Shown: positions 54,216-62,962 of the stretch, piece by piece
Layout of the letters: each line of letters starts with the position of its first letter
How positions within the stretch are numbered: the first letter of the stretch is position 1
Source of the DNA: Sulfitobacter sp. HGT1
GTDB taxonomy: Bacteria; Pseudomonadota; Alphaproteobacteria; Rhodobacterales; Rhodobacteraceae
Length of the DNA: 64,000 nucleotides
Assembly: GCF_013282155.1 (NCBI RefSeq)
Contig: NZ_BLWI01000001.1
Span: 186,001 to 250,000 of the forward strand
Direction: 5' to 3'
Made by a program: the position numbers and the translations under genes
The notes under the pieces: model-generated
The model's input: the letters and a program-made list of their open reading frames with translations, nothing else
Database searches by the model: none
Told to the model about the DNA's origin: nothing

Positions 54216-55220
54216 ATGGTGCAATTTTTAAGGTTTGCGTTCATCCGCTTGGTGCTTGCGTTTATCACGCTGTGCCTTGTGTCCTTTATCGTTTTTTCCC
54301 TGATGGAAATGGTCCCGGGCGATTGTGCAGAACGCTATCTGGCGTTCAAAAACAGCCAGGGCGCGCAGATTTCGATCGCTGACATCGAGGCAGAGCGCGT
54401 GCGCCTTGGTCTGGACCGCCCCTTTCTGGAACGTTGGACCGGCTGGATATTCAACGCTTTCCAAGGCGAATTTGGCGACAGTTGCATCTTGCGCCTGAAC
54501 ATCAATCAACTCTTGGGTCAGAAGGTCTGGTTGAGCATCGGCATCTGCCTTGGCTCCCTTTTGCTGGCCTATATCATCGCGATCCCTGTTGGGATCATCG
54601 CCGCCACATCGCGCAACCCGTTTCTAAACAACGGGCTGCGTCTGGTCAGCTATCTGGGTCTGGCATTGCCGAACTTCTTGCTGGCGCTGATGATCATGTT
54701 GTTTTCAACGGTGATGTTCGGCGACAGTTTGACGGGGCTGTTTTCACCCCAGTACCGCGATGCACCGTGGGACGCCGCCAAGGTCAGGGATTTCCTGAGC
54801 CACGTCTGGCTGCCGGTCTTTATCCTTGGCTGGTCGGCCACGGCATTCGCGATCCAGACGGTGCGCGCGCTGATGTCGGACGAGATCAGCAAGCTTTATG
54901 TCACCGCCGCTGCGGCGCGCGGGGTGTCGGGCCGCCGCTTGTTGCTGCGCTACCCTGCACGCCACGCGCTAAGCCCGATCATCAATTCGCTGGGGTTCGA
55001 CTTGAACCGCATCTTTAACGAACTGCCCATCGTGGCCCTGATCCTGACCCTGACCGAGGCGGGGTCGCTGCTGATCGAGGCATTGGCGCGATCGAACGAT
55101 CAACAGCTTGCAGGCGCGATCATCTTTTTCCTGACGGGCAGCATCGTGGCCATCAACTTTATCACGGACATCGTGTTGGCCTTGGTCGATCCGCGCATCC
55201 GCCGCAGCATATTGGGGTAA
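54216..55220 (+). CDS. ABC transporter permease 1 (DppB type)
   Basis: A 334-residue permease with six membrane helices. The N-terminal helix (about 7-29) is followed by the family marker FSLMEMVPGD and the long periplasmic loop; the EAA motif is in YVTAAAARGVSGRRLLLRYPARHALSPIIN. It pairs with the next permease. The ATG at 54216 is preferred over an upstream frame start because it begins right at the first helix. Confidence 0.92.
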   Translation: MVQFLRFAFIRLVLAFITLCLVSFIVFSLMEMVPGDCAERYLAFKNSQGAQISIADIEAERVRLGLDRPFLERWTGWIFNAFQGEFGDSCILRLNINQLLGQKVWLSIGICLGSLLLAYIIAIPVGIIAATSRNPFLNNGLRLVSYLGLALPNFLLALMIMLFSTVMFGDSLTGLFSPQYRDAPWDAAKVRDFLSHVWLPVFILGWSATAFAIQTVRALMSDEISKLYVTAAAARGVSGRRLLLRYPARHALSPIINSLGFDLNRIFNELPIVALILTLTEAGSLLIEALARSNDQQLAGAIIFFLTGSIVAINFITDIVLALVDPRIRRSILG

Positions 55221-56368
55221 TGAAAATGGCAGATACCAATAGCTATGACGCCGCGATCGACCAAACCGCCAAGGATGCCTATTTTACGGCGTCCCAAGGG
55301 CAATTGATCTGGACCCGTTTCAAGAAACAAAAAGCGGCGATGGTCGCGGCTTGGGTGTTGGTGGTGTTGATCCTGTCGGGGATATTTGCGCCGTTCCTAA
55401 CGCCTTATGACCCGACCATCGCGGGCCGCGACAAAGACTATCTGAACGGTGCCCCCACCGTCCCGCATTTCTGCGATGACAACGGATGTTCGTTCCGGCC
55501 GTTCATTTACGCGTTAGAGCGTGAGCGATCGATCAAAACGAACTTCAGGTGGGTCACGACCGTCAACAAAGACAAACGGCATTACCTGAAATTCTTTGTC
55601 GAAGGGTCCGAATATTCCTTGTTCTTCATGACCTTCAACACCCATCTGTTTGGCGTGGACGAAGGGTACATCCACCTGTTCGGGACCGATTCAACCGGCA
55701 AGGACATCTTTTCGCGCACGTTCCATGCCATCAACACATCGCTTGCGGTGGGGACCATCGGGGTGCTGATCGCCTTTGTGCTTGCCTTGGTGATCGGGGG
55801 CATATCGGGGTTCTATGGGGGCTGGGCGGATTCCGTCATTCAAATGGCGACCGATGCCGTGCGTACCATTCCGGCGATCCCGCTGTTCATGGCGCTGGCC
55901 GCCTTTATCCCCGACACCTGGAGCGCGGAGGAAAGGTTTTTCTTCATCTCGATCATCTTGGGCTTTATCGGCTGGCCCACATTGGCGCGGCGCGTACGCA
56001 CCCACATCCTGACCGAACGTAATCAGGAATATGTGCTGGCCGCGCGGCTCTGCGGGGCCTCCAGCGGGCATGTCATCCGCAAACATCTGCTGCCCAGTTT
56101 TACCAGCTACATCATCGTCGATCTGGTCATTTCCTTTCCGTATATGGTGCTGTCCGAAACCGCGCTCAGCTTTATCGGGCTTGGCCTCAAGGACCCTGTC
56201 AATTCGCTGGGTGTCATGTTGCAAAACGTCACCAGCGCCGATGTTTTGCTGAATTATCAATGGTATTTCATTCCGGTGGTGTTTTTCATCATCCTTGTGA
56301 TGGCATTTGTGTTTGTGGGGGACGGGTTGCGCGATGCGGCTGATCCGTATGGGGATACCAAGAAATGA
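55220..56368 (+). CDS. ABC transporter permease 2 (DppC type)
   Basis: A 382-residue permease. The first helix (about 40-58) is followed by a long periplasmic insert of about 110 residues (DYLNGAPTVPHFCDDNGCSFRPF... to LFGTDSTGKDIFSR), much longer than in DppC (about 300 residues). Helices 2-6 and the EAA loop (LAARLCGASSGHVIRKHLLPSF) follow. The insert has two Cys (FCDDNGCSF) that could form a disulfide. Start and previous stop overlap (TAATG); a second ATG six bases later is also possible. Confidence 0.92.
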   Translation: MKMADTNSYDAAIDQTAKDAYFTASQGQLIWTRFKKQKAAMVAAWVLVVLILSGIFAPFLTPYDPTIAGRDKDYLNGAPTVPHFCDDNGCSFRPFIYALERERSIKTNFRWVTTVNKDKRHYLKFFVEGSEYSLFFMTFNTHLFGVDEGYIHLFGTDSTGKDIFSRTFHAINTSLAVGTIGVLIAFVLALVIGGISGFYGGWADSVIQMATDAVRTIPAIPLFMALAAFIPDTWSAEERFFFISIILGFIGWPTLARRVRTHILTERNQEYVLAARLCGASSGHVIRKHLLPSFTSYIIVDLVISFPYMVLSETALSFIGLGLKDPVNSLGVMLQNVTSADVLLNYQWYFIPVVFFIILVMAFVFVGDGLRDAADPYGDTKK

Positions 56369-57366
56369 GCCGACTGATCGACGTTGAAAACCTGACCTTG
56401 CAATTCGACACAGACGAAGGCCGCATCACCGCTGTCGATAACGTGTCCTTCAGCCTTGAGGCGGGCGAGGTCATGGGGCTGGTCGGCGAAAGCGGGTCGG
56501 GTAAATCCGTGACCGCCAAGTCGCTGATGAAGCTGAACCCCGGCAATGCGGTCTATGGCCCCGACAGCAAGATCACCTTGCATCTGGATGACGGCCCGGT
56601 GGATGTGTTGTCGTTGAAAACCGACCGCGAGATGAAGATCGTGCGCGGCGGGGCGATATCGCTGATCTTTCAGGAACCGATGGCCAGTTTCGCGCCTGCG
56701 ATCTCTATCGGGGACCAGATGGTGGAACAGCTTTTGATCCACACGAATTTCTCCAAGGCGCAGGCCAAGGAGGTGTCGATCGAGATGCTGGACCGCGTTG
56801 GCATTTCCGACCCTTCCACACGCTTTGGTCAATATGCGTTCGAACTGTCCGGCGGGATGCGGCAGCGCGCGATGATCGCGATGGCACTGTCGACCAAGCC
56901 CAAGCTGCTGATCGCGGACGAACCCACAACGGCGCTGGACGTGACCATTCAGGCGCAGGTCATTGACCTGATGAAGGACCTCGTGTCAGAATTTGGCATG
57001 GGGATCGTCTTTATCACCCATGATCTGGGGGTGATTGCGCAGACCGCTGACAAGGTGGCGGTGATGTATCTGGGCCGTTTGGTCGAACAGGGCACCGTGC
57101 GGGATGTGATCCGCAAACCTGCGCATCCCTACACCCGCGGGCTGCTGGCTGCCTTGCCAACACTTGATGATATTGACGCACCGCTCACGCCTATCCCCGG
57201 CGATATTCCCTCGCCGTTGGAACGCCCTTCGGGCTGCGTCTATCACACCCGCTGCCAAGAGGTGATCGGCCCGCGCTGTGCCGCGCAGGTGCCCGCGTTT
57301 CACAACGTCGATGCGGATCACTTTGCCGCCTGCCATCTCTATGATCCGCAAGAGGGGACGACATGA
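56365..57366 (+). CDS. ABC transporter ATP-binding protein (DppD type)
   Basis: A 333-residue NBD with Walker A GESGSGKS (about 40-47), LSGGMRQRAMIAMAL signature, Walker B LLIADEPTTALD and H-loop FITHD. The C-terminal oligopeptide domain carries PLERPSGCVYHTRCQEV...RC and DHFAACHL, the Cys pattern that binds a [4Fe-4S] cluster in DppD-like ATPases. It overlaps permease 2 and the next ATPase by four bases each. Confidence 0.94.
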   Translation: MSRLIDVENLTLQFDTDEGRITAVDNVSFSLEAGEVMGLVGESGSGKSVTAKSLMKLNPGNAVYGPDSKITLHLDDGPVDVLSLKTDREMKIVRGGAISLIFQEPMASFAPAISIGDQMVEQLLIHTNFSKAQAKEVSIEMLDRVGISDPSTRFGQYAFELSGGMRQRAMIAMALSTKPKLLIADEPTTALDVTIQAQVIDLMKDLVSEFGMGIVFITHDLGVIAQTADKVAVMYLGRLVEQGTVRDVIRKPAHPYTRGLLAALPTLDDIDAPLTPIPGDIPSPLERPSGCVYHTRCQEVIGPRCAAQVPAFHNVDADHFAACHLYDPQEGTT

Positions 57367-58358
57367 CCAACAAACCCTTGATCGCAGCCAAGGGCCTGTC
57401 GGTCCACTATGCCTTGCGTGGCAAATTGATCGGCCCGAAACCCTATGTCGGTGCCGTCGAAAACGTCGATATCGAAATCGCGCCGGGCAGCTTTTTCGGG
57501 CTGGTTGGCGAATCCGGTTCCGGCAAGACAACATTGGGCCGCGCCATGCTGCGCGCGGCACCGATCAGCCGGGGCGACGTGGTGTTTGACGATGGCGAAG
57601 TCGCCTATTCGCTCAAAAAGCTCGGCAAGAAAGAGCTGAAAGACTACCGCAAACGCGCACAACTGATCTTTCAGGATCCCTATGCCGCGCTCAGCCCCCG
57701 CATGACCGTGCGCGACATCATCGCCGAACCGCTCGAGGTGATGGGCCTGACCCGCAACCGCGCTGAGACCGACGCGCGGGTTCGCGAAATCGCCGCCAAA
57801 TGCCGGTTGAACGTCGAACACCTGCGCCGGTTTCCCCATGCGTTTTCAGGTGGTCAGCGCCAGCGTATTTCCATCGCGCGCGCCCTGGTGTCCGGTCCCA
57901 AGTTTATCGTGGCCGATGAAAGCGTCGCGGCGTTGGATGTGTCCATTCAGGCGGATGTTTTGAACCTGCTCAAGGCGATCCAGCAGGATATGGGGCTGAC
58001 ATTCCTGTTCATCAGCCACGACCTAAGCGTCGTCGCGCATGTCTGCGATCATGTGGCCGTCATGTATCTGGGTCGCATTGTCGAAACCGCGCCGACGCGC
58101 ACGCTGTTTTCGGGGCCGCGCCATCCCTATACCAAGGCATTGCTGTCGGCGATCCCGTCGCTGGACCCCGATGACCGGGGCAAGGCGCAAAAGCTTGAGG
58201 GGGAAATCCCGTCGCCCACCAACCCGCCGCCAGGCTGCAAGTTTCAAACCCGCTGCCCCGTGGCGATTGACCGGTGCCGCGTGGAGGAACCGACGTTGGA
58301 AGCCGCAGGCATCGAACACAAGGTCGCCTGCCATCGCTGGCAGGAACTGGCTGACTAA
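57363..58358 (+). CDS. ABC transporter ATP-binding protein (DppF type)
   Basis: A 331-residue NBD with Walker A GESGSGKT (about 48-55), signature FSGGQRQRISIARAL, Walker B FIVADESVAALD and switch FISHD. The C-terminal region has PPGCKFQTRCPVAIDRC and KVACHRW, matching the family's Cys cluster. Walker B has Glu-Ser in place of the usual Glu-Pro (DES), a known variant. It ends the operon. Confidence 0.94.
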   Translation: MTNKPLIAAKGLSVHYALRGKLIGPKPYVGAVENVDIEIAPGSFFGLVGESGSGKTTLGRAMLRAAPISRGDVVFDDGEVAYSLKKLGKKELKDYRKRAQLIFQDPYAALSPRMTVRDIIAEPLEVMGLTRNRAETDARVREIAAKCRLNVEHLRRFPHAFSGGQRQRISIARALVSGPKFIVADESVAALDVSIQADVLNLLKAIQQDMGLTFLFISHDLSVVAHVCDHVAVMYLGRIVETAPTRTLFSGPRHPYTKALLSAIPSLDPDDRGKAQKLEGEIPSPTNPPPGCKFQTRCPVAIDRCRVEEPTLEAAGIEHKVACHRWQELAD

Positions 58359-58370
58359 CTGCATGTGGAG

Positions 58371-58418
58371 TGGTTCAGCGGTGGATCAGGGCAAAAAACC
58401 GAACCACCGCCGCTGACC
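58371..58418. terminator. hairpin after the ABC operon
   Basis: Two alternative pairings occur: TGGTTC (58371-58376) with GAACCA (58401-58406), and CAGCGGTGG (58376-58384) with CCACCGCCGCTG (58404-58415, with bulges). It lies between the convergent dppF-like and uronate-dehydrogenase-like genes, and probably acts as a terminator. Confidence 0.5.
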
Positions 58419-58422
58419 CGTT

Positions 58423-59262
58423 TCAGGTCTTCTTTTTATCGTTGACGATGTTCATCGACGCGACACCGCTTTGCCCCAGATCGACAGATGCAAACGGCCC
58501 GCCGTGGCACATTTCGCCGGGGTCTTTCAGGTCTGCCGGTGCTGCATTCGCCAGAATGGTCTCGGCGAATTGTTCGGCGTTGTCTTTGGGGCGGTACCCC
58601 AGAAACGAGGCTTTGGCATTGTCGACCGGTGCGCGGTCGTTGTTTGACACACCGTAAACCACGCTGAACCCGACCGACGGCGTGTCGATGGCGCGGGTAA
58701 CAAGCTGGATCAGGTCATCATAAGACAGCCAAGACCCCAAGGCGCGCGGGTTATTGACCTGTGCGCAGCTCAGGATGCGCAGGCAAACCGCCTCTAGGCC
58801 GCGCTTGTCCCAATACATGCTGGCAAGGTCTTCGCTGAAACATTTGGCCAGACCGTAGAACGTATCGGGCTTGTGGGGCGCATCAATGCCGATGAAATCC
58901 GCCTTTTTATGCATCCCGACCGCATGGATCGACGACGCGTAAACAACGCGCTGCAACCCGTGCCGATAGGCGGCTTCCCAGATGTTATAGGAGCCGACAA
59001 AATTCGGGCCCAGCAATTCTTCGAACGGTTTTTCATCCACGATGGCACCGAAATGGACAACCATATCAGCGCCTTCCAAAAGCGGCGCAATCTGGTCGTA
59101 GACCGCGATGTCGGCTTGGGCGAAACGTTCGTTCGGGTACAAGGTGCCGATATCATCCGCGATATCGGTGCTGATCAACTCCTCGCACATCTTCGACAAA
59201 GGTTCGCGCAGATAAGACCCAAGACGCCCCGCAGCGCCGGTCAAAACCAATTTCTTCAACAT
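58423..59262 (-). CDS. NAD-dependent epimerase/dehydratase, uronate-dehydrogenase-like
   Basis: A 279-residue extended SDR. NAD motif TGAAGRLG (8-15) is followed by the catalytic Tyr-Lys in DTFYGLAKCFSEDLASMYWDKRGLEAVCLRI. The order of conserved blocks (HFGAIVDEKPFEELL, YASSIHAVGMH, GSWLSYDDLIQLV, GYRPKDNAEQF) is close to Agrobacterium uronate dehydrogenase (Udh), which oxidises galacturonate and glucuronate. Length (279) is slightly above Udh (265). Substrate remains to be shown. It is divergent in direction from the ABC operon and read in series with the FAD enzyme upstream. Confidence 0.84.
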   Translation of the reverse strand: MLKKLVLTGAAGRLGSYLREPLSKMCEELISTDIADDIGTLYPNERFAQADIAVYDQIAPLLEGADMVVHFGAIVDEKPFEELLGPNFVGSYNIWEAAYRHGLQRVVYASSIHAVGMHKKADFIGIDAPHKPDTFYGLAKCFSEDLASMYWDKRGLEAVCLRILSCAQVNNPRALGSWLSYDDLIQLVTRAIDTPSVGFSVVYGVSNNDRAPVDNAKASFLGYRPKDNAEQFAETILANAAPADLKDPGEMCHGGPFASVDLGQSGVASMNIVNDKKKT

Positions 59263-59283
59263 TCGTCGTCTCCTTGTTTTTCT

Positions 59284-60483
59284 TTAGATGATGGCCTGTT
59301 CGATCATCTTGCTTTGTGACTCTATCCGGGCGTAATCAAAAGGCGTCAAATCGAGGCTGCGATATTCCCCATAGGCAATCAGTTCAGCAATCCCGCGCCC
59401 GATCGCAGGGGATTGTTGCAAGCCATGCCCGGAAAAGCCGTTCATGAATATGAAATTCCCGACCTCGTTATGGGCCCCCAGAATCGCGTTCTGGTCCAGT
59501 GTATTATAGGCATAATGCCCGACCCATTCATTGATCACCTTGACCCGTTCAAACTGGGGTATGCGGGTGGCAACGGCTGGCCAGACCTTGTTTTCCCACA
59601 GGCTGTGATCAAACCCGAAATCGTCATAGGCAACGGCCGGATCATCGTCAGGCGGCGATCCTGCCATGTAATATTTGCCCTCGCTGCGAACATGGATGCC
59701 GGACGGGTCAATCGTCAGTGGCAGATCACGGTCCAACGGGTCGGCGGCATCAAAGACAAAGGTATAGCGTTTGCGCGGCTCAACGGGCAGGGAAACCCCT
59801 GCCATCTGCGCAGTGGCAAGGGCGCGGGGGCCTGATGCGTTCACCACGGTGCCGCAGGCAACAATGCTGCCGGATTTCAGCGTGACGGATGTGACCGATT
59901 TGCCGTCGGGTGATTTGGTCATCGCGACGACCTCGTCATGGATAAACGCCACCCCGCCGCGTTTGGCCTTTCGTTTGAACCAGTCAAACATCGTGCCGCC
60001 GTCGAAATAGCCTTCGTCGATCAGGTTGTGGTTGCCCGCCAGAATATCGTCCAGCTGATAGAACGGATAGGCGGCGGCAATCTCGTCACGGGTTAGATGT
60101 TTTGTGCCTGCGCCAAGAGACGCCTGTATTTGCTGGTTGCGCAAAAGGGTCTGGGCGAACTCGGGATCATCGGCAAGATACATGTAGCCAAAGCTTTGCA
60201 GCGCAAGATGCGGTACCTCCGGATCGTTGCCCATGAAGGCGCGGAAGTTCTTGATGAACTTTGCGCCGAATTGCGACACCTTGATGTTGATCGCAGAACT
60301 GAACTGTTGCCGGATGCAACTGTTCGTGTGGCTTGTTGACGCGAATTGATATGTGGGGTCACGTTCAATCACCAGAACGGTCCCGTCAAAGCCCGAAGTC
60401 TGCGTCAGCCACCACGCAAGGGATGATCCAAATATCGCACCGCCCACAATCACCACGTCATAGGACGAACGCAAATGGGTCAT
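59284..60483 (-). CDS. DAO-family FAD-dependent oxidoreductase
   Basis: A 399-residue flavoenzyme with the DAO fold: N-terminal VVIVGGAIFGSSLAWWL (FAD GxGxxG variant), VVNASGPRALATAQMAGVSLPVEPRKRY and C-terminal FIFMNGFSGHGLQQSPAIGRGIAELI (FAD dimethylbenzene site with HGLQ). Members oxidise D-amino acids, sarcosine, glycine or related amines. Twenty-one bases separate it from the uronate-dehydrogenase-like gene, so they are probably co-transcribed. Confidence 0.88.
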   Translation of the reverse strand: MTHLRSSYDVVIVGGAIFGSSLAWWLTQTSGFDGTVLVIERDPTYQFASTSHTNSCIRQQFSSAINIKVSQFGAKFIKNFRAFMGNDPEVPHLALQSFGYMYLADDPEFAQTLLRNQQIQASLGAGTKHLTRDEIAAAYPFYQLDDILAGNHNLIDEGYFDGGTMFDWFKRKAKRGGVAFIHDEVVAMTKSPDGKSVTSVTLKSGSIVACGTVVNASGPRALATAQMAGVSLPVEPRKRYTFVFDAADPLDRDLPLTIDPSGIHVRSEGKYYMAGSPPDDDPAVAYDDFGFDHSLWENKVWPAVATRIPQFERVKVINEWVGHYAYNTLDQNAILGAHNEVGNFIFMNGFSGHGLQQSPAIGRGIAELIAYGEYRSLDLTPFDYARIESQSKMIEQAII

Positions 60484-60621
60484 ATCAAGGGCCTTTCATG
60501 GGTGGTGTTTCGCTTGAGGGTAAGCATCTGCCAATATCGACCCTATTTGTAAGACAGCCGCAATAGAAATTAGGTTGCACCGCATGACCATGGTATCAAA
60601 CTGGCTGACAGTATTTTCATT

Positions 60622-60647
60622 GGAAAAATCCATGCCAAACTTTAGTT
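60622..60647 (+). promoter_or_regulatory. candidate ECF promoter before the sigma gene
   Basis: GGAAA at 60622 followed 18 bases later by GTT (60645). The same layout (GGAAC-N18-GTT) occurs before msrB at 62200-62225. This resembles ECF-type -35/-10 elements and would make the sigma operon self-activating. The transcription start and use are not shown. Confidence 0.35.
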
Positions 60648-60694
60648 AGTTGATTACGCTTTAGTATCCTTTCGATCTATTGGAGAACGGACCC

Positions 60695-61243
60695 GTGCAC
60701 ATGGACCGGAACGAAATTGAAAACCTTATCGCGCGGGTAGCACTTCGGGATCGCGCGGCGTTTGAGCAGCTTTATGATCGTGTTTCCGCGAAACTTTTTG
60801 GGGTATGCCTGCGTGTGTTGAACAAGCGCGCTGCAGCAGAGGATGCGATGCAGGATACTTTTGTAAAGATTTGGAAAAACGCAGACCGGTATAATGCCAA
60901 CGGGTTAAGCCCGATGACATGGCTGATCACGATTGCGCGCAACACGGCCATCGATCGGCTAAGGGCACGCAAAAAGGGCCATCAGGATATTGATACCCCC
61001 GGTTTTGAACTGGTTGCCCCCGGTCCCAACCCCGAACAAGCCGCCGTCGCATCGTCAGAGGCGCTGCGTCTGTCAGGCTGCCTCGACACGCTTGAGCAAG
61101 ACCGCGGCAATGCCATTCGGGGCGCTTATCTGGATGGTGAAACCTATGCCGATCTTGCGGACCGTTTTGGCGTGCCGCTGAACACAATGCGCACATGGCT
61201 GCGCCGAGGATTAATCGCCCTGCGGGAGTGTATGAGCCAATGA
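60695..61243 (+). CDS. ECF RNA polymerase sigma factor
   Basis: A 182-residue ECF sigma factor. Region 2 (about 20-90; YDRVSAKLFGVCLRVLNKRAAAEDAMQDTFVKIWKNADRY...MTWLITIARNTAIDRLRARK) and region 4 (about 120-178; LDGETYADLADRFGVPLNTMRTWLRRGLIALRECM) are complete. GTG at 60695 has GGAG 9 bases upstream; ATG at 60701 is the alternative. It overlaps the anti-sigma gene by four bases (ATGA). It resembles SigK-like factors controlled by RskA-type membrane anti-sigmas. Confidence 0.9.
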   Translation: MHMDRNEIENLIARVALRDRAAFEQLYDRVSAKLFGVCLRVLNKRAAAEDAMQDTFVKIWKNADRYNANGLSPMTWLITIARNTAIDRLRARKKGHQDIDTPGFELVAPGPNPEQAAVASSEALRLSGCLDTLEQDRGNAIRGAYLDGETYADLADRFGVPLNTMRTWLRRGLIALRECMSQ

Positions 61244-61932
61244 CCGATCAAACAGAGTTTCCCGACAATGACGACATTCATGCCGCAGAGCTGGTATTGG
61301 GGCTTGCCTCGGATGATGATCGGACTGCGGGACGTCGGCGGATGGCCACGGACCCGACCTTTGCCGCCCATGTCGTGTTCTGGCAAGAGCGTCTGGCGGC
61401 GATGGCCGATAGCATTGATCCGGTTGCCCCGCCTGCAAGGTTGAAACAGCGGATGCTTGCGCAGGTGTTCCCGGCCAAGCGGGTTTCCATCCTTGAGCGG
61501 GTGTGGCTCTGGCAGGGGATCAGTGTGGCTGCCCTTCTGTTTGCGGGCTATCTGGGCGTTCAGCTGTTGACGATCAATACGCAACCGAACCAACAACCGG
61601 CAGTTCTGGCCGCGCAATTGGTGAGCGACACAGGCCCCTTGCAAGTTTTGGCCGTGATTGAACCGGTAAGCCATGAAATTGCGCTGCGGCGGATCGCAGG
61701 CGAGGCCCGGGCGGATAGATCGTTGGAACTGTGGGCCATTCTGCCCGGACAGGCCCCTATTTCGCTTGGGGTGTTGCCTGACAGTGAAACCGCGCGCATT
61801 TTGGTGCCGGCCGCGCTACGCAGTCAGGCGGCGCAGTTTACATTGGCGATCACGGATGAACCTTTGGGCGGCTCACCGACGGGCGGGCCAACGGGTGATG
61901 TCTTGGCCGCGGGGCCCATGACAACGCTGTGA
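61240..61932 (+). CDS. RskA-like membrane anti-sigma factor
   Basis: A 230-residue protein: N-terminal cytoplasmic sigma-binding part (about 1-85; HAAELVLGLASDDDRTAGRRRMATDPTFAAHVVFWQERL), one membrane helix (about 87-107), and a periplasmic RskA-like domain (about 115-230; LEIWA-type LELWAILPGQAPISLGVL...FTLAITDEPLGGSPTGGPTGDV). The pattern is typical of anti-sigma-K proteins. It should hold the adjoining sigma factor at the membrane until an envelope signal releases it. Confidence 0.85.
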   Translation: MTDQTEFPDNDDIHAAELVLGLASDDDRTAGRRRMATDPTFAAHVVFWQERLAAMADSIDPVAPPARLKQRMLAQVFPAKRVSILERVWLWQGISVAALLFAGYLGVQLLTINTQPNQQPAVLAAQLVSDTGPLQVLAVIEPVSHEIALRRIAGEARADRSLELWAILPGQAPISLGVLPDSETARILVPAALRSQAAQFTLAITDEPLGGSPTGGPTGDVLAAGPMTTL

Positions 61933-62339
61933 TGGCCTGATGTCAGGAAATGATTGTTGGCGGGGATGGGCGACCTGGCGGCCATCCAGACAATGCGGAT
62001 AAAACTGTTTGTTTTTTGGTCAGCCGTGGCAACGCTTTGTCATCCAACTTTGTGAATAAAGAAGCGGCAGCATGTTTGGCGTTCATGGATGCTGCAACGT
62101 GGTGTTTTCGATCGTATCTGTGCCGCCTGCAAACGGGGGCATCGATCGGTGGGAAAGCGGGTTCAGACCGGTGCAACGTTAATGAGTTTTAAGTATAACG
62201 GAACTCTTTGCCGCTTGAGTAAGTTTAATCAGTGTAAGCGCATGGCGCATGGTAACGAGTATCTGCTGAACGACCCTGATATTCAGGGCGTTCGGCAGCT
62301 CAATTCTTCCAAGAATGATCCAGTCGAAAGGGGCCTCCC
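61933..62339 (+). promoter_or_regulatory. msrB upstream region with candidate ECF promoter
   Basis: 407 bases without a convincing gene. GGAAC (62200-62204) is followed after 18 bases by GTT (62223-62225), the same arrangement as before the sigma gene, leaving a leader of about 110 bases before msrB. A frame at 61950-62192 is weak and probably chance. Confidence 0.35.
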
Positions 62340-62831
62340 ATGAAACGTAGGAATTTTATAAAGTTTGGCAGTGTTGTTGCGGCTGCATCTCCGTTTGCTT
62401 TCGTCGGGGCCGCGCAGGCGGCTAACGTGGCAAAAGGTGATTTCGAGGTGAGCTTTACCCCCGAACAATGGCGTGCGCGCCTGGACCCTGCTGCTTACGA
62501 CGTGCTTCGCGAAGCGGGGACGGAGCGGGCTTTTTCCAGCCCTCTGAACGACGAAAAACGCGCTGGGACATTTCAATGCAAAGGCTGCGACCAACCTGTC
62601 TACAGCTCCGAGACAAAATTCGACAGTGGAACCGGCTGGCCCAGCTTCTATGCACCATTGGAAAATGCCGTTGCCACGATGGAAGACCGCCGCCTGTTTT
62701 CAGTGCGCACCGAGGTGCATTGCGACCGCTGCGGCGGGCATCTGGGCCATGTGTTCGATGACGGGCCAAAACCGACAGGCCAGCGGCACTGCATCAACGG
62801 CGTCGCACTGACGTTTAAGCCAGCTGTTTAA
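62340..62831 (+). CDS. msrB: Tat-exported peptide-methionine (R)-S-oxide reductase
   Basis: A 163-residue MsrB that reduces methionine-R-sulfoxide in proteins. A twin-arginine signal (RRNFIK at 3-8, hydrophobic to about 27, AQA cleavage) sends it folded to the periplasm. Zinc-binding pairs are CKGC and CDRC (about 80-83 and 129-132), and the catalytic Cys151 is in RHCING; GTGWPSFY is the substrate loop. The recycling Cys found in some MsrB proteins is not seen in the usual place. Position after the sigma/anti-sigma pair suggests periplasmic oxidative damage control. Confidence 0.95.
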   Translation: MKRRNFIKFGSVVAAASPFAFVGAAQAANVAKGDFEVSFTPEQWRARLDPAAYDVLREAGTERAFSSPLNDEKRAGTFQCKGCDQPVYSSETKFDSGTGWPSFYAPLENAVATMEDRRLFSVRTEVHCDRCGGHLGHVFDDGPKPTGQRHCINGVALTFKPAV

Positions 62832-62878
62832 ACACATAAGCCGCATGATCGACCGCTAGGTCAATGTCACCATATCTT

Positions 62879-62903
62879 CGGGCCGCCTGTAAAGGGCGGC
62901 CCG
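62879..62903 (+). terminator. terminator after msrB
   Basis: GGGCCGCC pairs with GGCGGCCC around a 7-base loop, 48 bases after the msrB stop and before the convergent hrpB end. There is only a short T-rich tail. Confidence 0.7.
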
Positions 62904-62962
62904 TCTTGGTTAACAATCTGGGCAAAAACCCAAACCGTTCCTTGGTTTAAACAAACAGCATT

